From Candidatus Dormiibacterota bacterium (GTDB lineage Bacteria > Chloroflexota > Dormibacteria > Aeolococcales > Bog-877), in the NCBI GenBank assembly GCA_030038765.1, contig JASHRA010000059.1, positions 1 through 5,138 on the forward strand: DNA of 5,138 nt, read 5' to 3'. Under the pieces are notes generated by a model. It had not been told where the DNA came from. It made no database searches and saw only the letters and a program-made list of their open reading frames with translations. The number at the start of each line of letters is the position of its first letter. The stretch's first letter is position 1. This document shows, one piece after another, positions 1-5,138 of the stretch. The position numbers and the translations under genes were made by a program.

Positions 1-1
1 C

Positions 2-952
2 ATCGCCTCCTCGTTCATCGAGGGCATCGAAGCCTCGGCCGAGGCAGTGGCCGCCGCCTCCCTCGGAGCCGCCCCCGACCTCGCCAGCGCGTCCGTCGCG
101 GCGAACCTGAGGGCCGTGCGCGAGGCCCTGGCAGACGTGGACCGCCCCCTCGAGCTGACCGCCCTCCACGCCTGGCATCGACGCCTGATGGCGCGCGGAA
201 GTCTCCTCCCGGAGCGAATGATCGGGAGCCTGCGCGACCGGCAGGGCTGGATCGGCGGCGACATCCCGACCCGGGCTGCTTTCGTGCCCCCGCCGCCGGA
301 GCACGTGAGCGCGCTGGTCGACGACCTCATCGACTTCGCCAACAGCGAGGAGCTGGACCCGATCACACAGGCCGCAGTGCTGCACGCCCAATTCGAAGTC
401 ATCCACCCCTACGGAGACGGCAACGGCCGGATCGGAAGGCTGCTCATCGAGTGGGTTCTGGCCCGGAGGCTGCGCGTCACTGTGCCGCCCCCGGTCAGCA
501 TGTTCATGGCGAGAGACATCGGTGGCTACCGAGCCGGGCTGACGAGGGTGAGCGATGGCTCGACCGAGGAATGGGTGGACTGGGTGGCGGGGATCATCGA
601 GCGCGCCTCGGAGGCGTCCCTCCAGATGGCAAGGACGGTGGCTGCCATCCGTGAATCCTGGGGCCAGATGATGTCGGGGCTGCACCGCGACGGGCTGGCC
701 CGACGGCTCACCGACCTGCTGCTGGTCTCGCCCGTCCTGGCCGCGGACATCGCGGCCCGCGAGCTCGGGGTCAGTGAGCGGGCGGCTCGTCTCGCCCTCC
801 ACCAGCTGGAAGGCAGGGGCATCATCGCACCCTGCCCGGGGCTCCCAAGCCCGTCTCCCGGCAGGCCGCGCCGCTGGTGGAGCGCCAAAGCACTGCTGGA
901 TCTAGTGGACTCGTGGGGAGCACGGTCACAGCCACCTGAAGTGGACGGCTAG
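2..952 (+). CDS. Fic family protein, probable class II protein adenylyltransferase (5' end outside window)
   Basis: Fic enzymes usually transfer AMP from ATP to a Ser, Thr or Tyr hydroxyl of a target protein, in the cytoplasm; the target here is unknown. The Fic motif HPYGDGNGRIGR is at bases 404-439, with the catalytic His, the Asp and Gly-Asn-Gly that hold Mg and phosphates, and both Arg residues. The flap that clamps the target (GWIGGDIP..., then FVPPPPEHV) starts near base 245. At the left edge, in frame, bases 8-25 read SSFIEG, matching the (S/T)xxxE(G/N) inhibitory helix of class II Fic proteins, so the protein probably restrains itself without a separate antitoxin. A winged-helix region (about 695-835, with ELGVSERAARLALHQLEGRGII) follows the Fic domain. 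About 316 residues are visible; relatives of about 370 suggest some 60 are missing. The GTG at 47 is internal, since the frame stays open and conserved upstream. Codon bias is softer than in the neighbours. Confidence 0.93.
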   Translation: MASSFIEGIEASAEAVAAASLGAAPDLASASVAANLRAVREALADVDRPLELTALHAWHRRLMARGSLLPERMIGSLRDRQGWIGGDIPTRAAFVPPPPEHVSALVDDLIDFANSEELDPITQAAVLHAQFEVIHPYGDGNGRIGRLLIEWVLARRLRVTVPPPVSMFMARDIGGYRAGLTRVSDGSTEEWVDWVAGIIERASEASLQMARTVAAIRESWGQMMSGLHRDGLARRLTDLLLVSPVLAADIAARELGVSERAARLALHQLEGRGIIAPCPGLPSPSPGRPRRWWSAKALLDLVDSWGARSQPPEVDG

Positions 953-986
953 GGCCAGGCGACCTCCCAGCGTGGCGGAGCTGCCC

Positions 987-1017
987 CAGGGGAAGCGAGC
1001 GCTCGTGCCGTCCCCTG
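987..1017 (+). terminator. Weak stem-loop after the Fic gene
   Basis: CAGGGGA (987-993) pairs perfectly with TCCCCTG (1011-1017) around a 17-base loop. The loop contains the 10-base palindrome CGAGCGCTCG (996-1005). It starts 34 bases after the Fic stop, so it could help end that transcript. There is no T-run after it, and stems of this size arise by chance in such GC-rich DNA, so the call is tentative. Confidence 0.22.
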
Positions 1018-1066
1018 CGCCCGGCGTCGCAGCGGGGCCGCACCTGCCCGCGGCCGGACCCCGGCA

Positions 1067-1097
1067 CCGCGCCAACCCCGGGTAACTGTCGGCGCGG
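1067..1097. repeat. Inverted repeat upstream of the peptidase gene
   Basis: CCGCGCC (1067-1073) and GGCGCGG (1091-1097) are perfect reverse complements separated by 17 bases that contain CCCGGG. The element lies about 50 bases before the peptidase start, just upstream of the possible -10 box, so it could be a regulator's binding site or part of a terminator for the Fic gene. Nothing identifies a binding protein, and chance is a real alternative at this base composition. Apart from this, the weak stem-loop at 987-1017 and the possible -10 box, I see nothing in the 953-1143 gap. Confidence 0.25.
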
Positions 1098-1128
1098 AGA
1101 TTCTCTGCTCCCGTGAGCGACCCGCAGA

Positions 1129-1134
1129 TAACAT
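1129..1134 (+). promoter_or_regulatory. Possible -10 box for a leaderless peptidase transcript
   Basis: TAACAT matches the TANNNT core of a sigma-70-type -10 element (4 of 6 to TATAAT) and sits in one of the few AT-richer spots of the gap. It ends 9 bases before the GTG start at 1144. Transcription starting the usual 6-8 bases downstream would therefore begin almost at the start codon. No good -35 element is seen 16-18 bases upstream. The absence of a Shine-Dalgarno sequence before 1144 is what makes the leaderless reading attractive. Confidence 0.3.
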
Positions 1135-1143
1135 CGGTTTCGA

Positions 1144-2964
<1,821 letters not shown>

Positions 2965-2974
2965 GCGCGGGGCG

Positions 2975-2991
2975 GGGCCAGCGCCCGGCCC
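2975..2991. terminator. Short hairpin between convergent genes
   Basis: GGGCC (2975-2979) can pair with GGCCC (2987-2991) around a 7-base loop, inside the 33-base gap between the stops of the peptidase (+) and the hydroxyacid dehydrogenase (-). A shared two-way terminator would be expected here, but the stem is only 5 bp and neither side has a T-run. The position is the main support. Confidence 0.2.
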
Positions 2992-2997
2992 GGCGGG

Positions 2998-4020
2998 TCA
3001 GTAGCCGGCCCGCTTGTCGAGCAGGTTGAGCAGGGGCCGACCCTCCCGGAGCCGGCTCAGGTTCTCGTCGAAGATGTCGACGATGCGCCCGTTCTCGGCC
3101 GGCACGGTCGAGATCGAGTGCGGCGTGATGAGCACGTTGGGCAGGTCCCAGAGCGGGCTCGAGGGGTCGAGCGGCTCCGCGGCCACCACGTCCAGGGCGG
3201 CGCCCCGGAGCCGCCCCTCGGCCAGGGCGGCGATCAGCGCCGGCTCGTCGATGGCGCTGCCCCGGCCCACGTTCACCACCACCGCCTCGGGCCGGAGCAG
3301 GCGGAGGCGGCGGGCGTCCAGGAGGCCCACCGTCTCCGCCGTCTCGGGCAGGCTGAGGACGAGGAAGTCGGCCCAGGGCAGCCAGCCGTCGAGGTCCCCC
3401 ACCCGGTGGTACTCGTCAACCTCCGAGCCCGGCTGCGCGGGGCGGGGCCGGCGACCCAGGCCGACGACGCGGACCCCGAGGGCGCGGGCGTCCCGGGCGA
3501 TGGCGCCGCCCACCCGGCCCAGCCCCACCACCAGCGCGTGCGAGCCGCTCAGCTCCCCCATCGCCAGCCGCTCCCAGCGGTGCTGGCGCTGCAGCTCCAG
3601 GAGCCCGGGCAGGTCCTTGCGGAACCAGAGCATGGAGAGGATCACGAACTCGGCCATGGGGCCGGCGTGGACCCCGCTGGCGGTCGTGACCCAGGGCCTC
3701 TCCCCCTCCGCCAGCCCCAGGCGCTGGACCAGCGGGCCGACCCCGGCGCTGGTCGCCTGGATCCAGCTGAGACGGGGCCGGGCGGCGAGCGTGGGCCGGA
3801 GCGCGGCGGGGCCGAAGTCGAAGAGGATGTCGGCCCCCGCCAGCAGCCGCTCCCACTCCGCCTCCTCGCCCTGGGCCAGCTCCGGGTAGCGGTGCTCGGC
3901 GGCGTAGCGGGGCCGGGGCAGGAGCGCCTCCGGGTAGACGAATTCCACCTCCGGGTGGTTCGCCATGAGGCGCTCCACCAGCTCCGGCTCCAGGGGCGTC
4001 GTGATCAGGGCGCAGGGCAT
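2998..4020 (-). CDS. D-2-hydroxyacid dehydrogenase, GhrA-like
   Basis: It should interconvert a 2-keto acid (for example glyoxylate, hydroxypyruvate or a larger 2-oxo acid) and the D-2-hydroxy acid using NAD(P)H, in the cytoplasm. The 340-residue protein is full length for the family. The substrate-binding half includes SWIQATSAGVG (85-95) and the conserved MAEFVILSML helix (122-131). The Rossmann motif GLGRVG is at 166-171. Catalytic residues are Arg253 (NVGRGSAID), Glu282 (AAEPLD) and His301 (TPHSIST). The C-terminus LLDKRAGY is typical of this group. After the second Rossmann strand comes GRRPRP (189-194) with no Asp, which suggests NADP(H) preference. ATG 4020 is chosen because AAGGAG lies 8 bases upstream. 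It runs in the same direction as the upstream alcohol dehydrogenase but probably has its own promoter. The exact substrate is not predictable; glyoxylate/hydroxypyruvate reductase is a guess. Confidence 0.93.
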   Translation of the reverse strand: MPCALITTPLEPELVERLMANHPEVEFVYPEALLPRPRYAAEHRYPELAQGEEAEWERLLAGADILFDFGPAALRPTLAARPRLSWIQATSAGVGPLVQRLGLAEGERPWVTTASGVHAGPMAEFVILSMLWFRKDLPGLLELQRQHRWERLAMGELSGSHALVVGLGRVGGAIARDARALGVRVVGLGRRPRPAQPGSEVDEYHRVGDLDGWLPWADFLVLSLPETAETVGLLDARRLRLLRPEAVVVNVGRGSAIDEPALIAALAEGRLRGAALDVVAAEPLDPSSPLWDLPNVLITPHSISTVPAENGRIVDIFDENLSRLREGRPLLNLLDKRAGY

Positions 4021-4028
4021 CCGGGCAG

Positions 4029-4034
4029 CTCCTT
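4029..4034 (-). promoter_or_regulatory. Shine-Dalgarno site of the hydroxyacid dehydrogenase
   Basis: Read on the - strand this is AAGGAG, 8 bases before ATG 4020. It fixes the start of the dehydrogenase and shows that this organism uses ordinary Shine-Dalgarno initiation, in contrast to the peptidase gene, which lacks such a site. Confidence 0.8.
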
Positions 4035-4087
4035 CCGCGGCGGGCGCGGCCGACCGTCGCAGGGGAGGCGGGCCGCCAGGCCCTGAA

Positions 4088-4115
4088 CTTATCCCAGCGA
4101 CCGGCCCCGAGGCAA
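4088..4115 (-). promoter_or_regulatory. Candidate sigma-70-type promoter for the hydroxyacid dehydrogenase
   Basis: On the - strand, TTGCCT (4115-4110; 4 of 6 to TTGACA) is followed after 16 bases by GATAAG (4093-4088; 4 of 6 to TATAAT). The -10 lies in the most AT-rich part of the gap. Transcription would start near 4081, leaving an untranslated leader of about 60 bases that includes the AAGGAG site. The position between a terminator-like hairpin and the start codon supports it; the box matches alone are modest. Confidence 0.4.
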
Positions 4116-4122
4116 TCGGGGC
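4104..4122 (-). repeat. Second, smaller hairpin in the dehydrogenase gap
   Basis: GCCCCGA (4104-4110) pairs perfectly with TCGGGGC (4116-4122) around the 5-base loop GGCAA. On the - strand it follows the 13-bp hairpin after only 3 bases. Its loop overlaps the candidate -35 box of the hydroxyacid dehydrogenase. It may reinforce termination of the alcohol dehydrogenase transcript or be an operator; the sequence does not decide. Confidence 0.4.
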
Positions 4123-4125
4123 AAC

Positions 4126-4157
4126 GGCCCCGGGGAGCTGGAATGCTCCCCGGGGCC
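4126..4157 (-). terminator. Strong hairpin, probable terminator of the alcohol dehydrogenase
   Basis: GGCCCCGGGGAGC (4126-4138) and GCTCCCCGGGGCC (4145-4157) form a perfect 13-bp stem with a 6-base loop, TGGAAT. It begins 13 bases after the alcohol dehydrogenase stop on the - strand, the usual terminator position. No T-run follows (the - strand reads GTTGCCCC), so it would be a T-poor hairpin of the kind often seen in GC-rich genomes. The perfect match over 13 bp makes chance unlikely. Confidence 0.65.
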
Positions 4158-4170
4158 TACCAGAGGGGTC

Positions 4171-5138
4171 TCAGGGGTTGACGGCCACCTTGATGACGCC
4201 GTCGCGCTGCGCCGCGAAGAACTCGTAGGCCTCCGGCAGGCGGCCCAGGGAGAAGCTGTGCGTCAGCAGCGGCGTGAGGTCGAAGCGGCCGGCCTCGACC
4301 ATCCGCATGAGGGTCTGCATGCGGCCCTTGCCGCCGGGGCAGAGGGTGTCGACGATGGTGTGGTCGCCGAGCCCGCCGGCGAAGTCGGTGGGCGTGATGG
4401 TGAGGTCGTGGGAGTAGATCCCGAGCGAGGAGAGGATGCCGCCCGGGCGGATGGCGCGGAGCGCGTTGGTGAAGGTGACGGGCGAGCCCAGCGCCTCCAC
4501 GGCCACGTCCACCCCCCGGCCGCCGGTGAGGCGCCTCACCTCCCGGACCACGTCCATGGCCTCGTAGTGGAGGGCCTCGTCGGCGCCGAGCCGCAGGGCC
4601 ATCTCGAGCCGCTCGCGGACCGAGTCCACGGCGATCACCAGGGCCGCGCCCCGCAGCCGCGCCCCGAGGGCGGCGCAGAGCCCGATCGGACCCTGGGCGA
4701 AGACCGCCACCGTGTCACCCAGCCCCACGCCCGCCTTCTCCACGGCGGAGAAGCCGGTCGAGGCGATGTCGGCCAGGAGCACCACCTGGGCGTCGCTCAG
4801 GGTGTCCGGGACGGGGGCCAGGTTGACCTGGGCGTAGGGAACCCGGACGTACTCCGCCTGGCACCCGTCGATGGAGTTGCCGAGGCGCCAGCCGCCGCCC
4901 AGGACCCACTCCTCCTCCGGCCCGGCGCACTGCGCCCACTGCCCCTGGAGACAGTAGAAGCAGCCCCCGCAGGGGGTGATGGCGGGGATCAGCACGCGCT
5001 GACCCACCTGCAGGCCCCTCACCCCCTCACCCAGCTCGTGGACCACCCCCACCGCCTCGTGGCCCAGGATCCGGCCCGGGGCCACCGGCCACTCCTTGCG
5101 GGTGATGTGGACGTCGGTGCCGCAGATGGTGGTGAGGG
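4171..5138 (-). CDS. Zinc-dependent medium-chain alcohol dehydrogenase (5' end outside window)
   Basis: It should oxidise an alcohol to an aldehyde or ketone, or the reverse, with NAD(P) in the cytoplasm. The frame stays open to the window edge and reads LTTICGTDVHIT just before the GTG at 5085, so that GTG is internal; about 30 residues are missing. Numbering from that GTG as residue 1, catalytic zinc ligands are the Cys of TICGTD (5122-5124), His9 in GHEAVG with the adjacent Glu10, and Asp106 in LADIASTG, the pattern of Thermoanaerobacter secondary alcohol dehydrogenase. A structural zinc site is also present: Cys39, 42, 45 and 53 with CxxCxxCx7C spacing. The nucleotide-binding turn is QGPIGL (131-136), and Asp154 in IAVDS points to NAD rather than NADP. 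CPGGKGRM and LLTHSF near the C-terminus are typical of this subfamily. A strong hairpin follows the stop. Substrate is unknown; a formaldehyde- or polyol-dehydrogenase-like enzyme is possible. Confidence 0.92.
   Translation of the reverse strand, partial: LTTICGTDVHITRKEWPVAPGRILGHEAVGVVHELGEGVRGLQVGQRVLIPAITPCGGCFYCLQGQWAQCAGPEEEWVLGGGWRLGNSIDGCQAEYVRVPYAQVNLAPVPDTLSDAQVVLLADIASTGFSAVEKAGVGLGDTVAVFAQGPIGLCAALGARLRGAALVIAVDSVRERLEMALRLGADEALHYEAMDVVREVRRLTGGRGVDVAVEALGSPVTFTNALRAIRPGGILSSLGIYSHDLTITPTDFAGGLGDHTIVDTLCPGGKGRMQTLMRMVEAGRFDLTPLLTHSFSLGRLPEAYEFFAAQRDGVIKVAVNP

Noticed and set aside
2..952. The Fic gene as half of a toxin-antitoxin pair
   Set aside because: The inhibitory motif appears to be within the protein itself, and no small antitoxin gene follows it. 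A partner upstream of the window cannot be excluded but is not needed.
3118..4086. A 322-codon open frame antisense to the hydroxyacid dehydrogenase
   Set aside because: It is the mirror of a gene with clear Rossmann and catalytic motifs, and its product is low-complexity with no motif of its own.
2998..5138. The two dehydrogenases as one tightly coupled operon
   Set aside because: They are separated by 150 bases with a strong hairpin, a promoter candidate and a separate ribosome binding site, which argues for separate units.

Overview
The window is very GC-rich bacterial chromosome with densely packed, conventional metabolic and accessory genes. Codon third positions are almost all G or C, starts are GTG or ATG, and at least one start has a strong AAGGAG ribosome binding site. 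This fits a high-GC lineage such as Actinobacteria, a high-GC thermophilic Firmicute, or Chloroflexi. Nothing in the sequence settles which. I see no tRNA, rRNA, CRISPR array, insertion sequence, phage gene or attachment site.

Layout. On the + strand, bases 2-952 hold the 3' part of a Fic-domain protein (probable AMPylating enzyme of the self-inhibited class II type with a C-terminal winged helix); its start lies left of the window. A 191-base gap (953-1143) carries two GC-rich inverted repeats and a possible -10 box. Bases 1144-2964 then encode a complete family S9 (prolyl oligopeptidase-like) serine peptidase. On the - strand, converging on it after only 33 bases, lies a complete GhrA-like D-2-hydroxyacid dehydrogenase (4020-2998). 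Upstream of that is the 3' part of a zinc-dependent medium-chain alcohol dehydrogenase (5138-4171), whose first roughly 30 codons lie right of the window.

The 150-base gap between the two dehydrogenases is the clearest regulatory region. A perfect 13-bp hairpin begins 13 bases after the alcohol dehydrogenase stop and probably ends that transcript. It is followed by a smaller hairpin, a plausible -35/-10 promoter and an AAGGAG site for the hydroxyacid dehydrogenase. The two genes are co-oriented but look like separate transcription units.

How the genes relate: both - strand products are NAD(P)-linked oxidoreductases acting on alcohols/carbonyls and 2-hydroxy/2-keto acids, so a shared catabolic or detoxifying role is possible but unproven. 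The peptidase probably finishes peptide breakdown in the cytoplasm. The Fic gene has noticeably softer codon bias than its neighbours and may be an acquired accessory gene. I found no convincing new biological system; the points worth a second look are the Fic gene, the peptidase start and the tandem hairpins.
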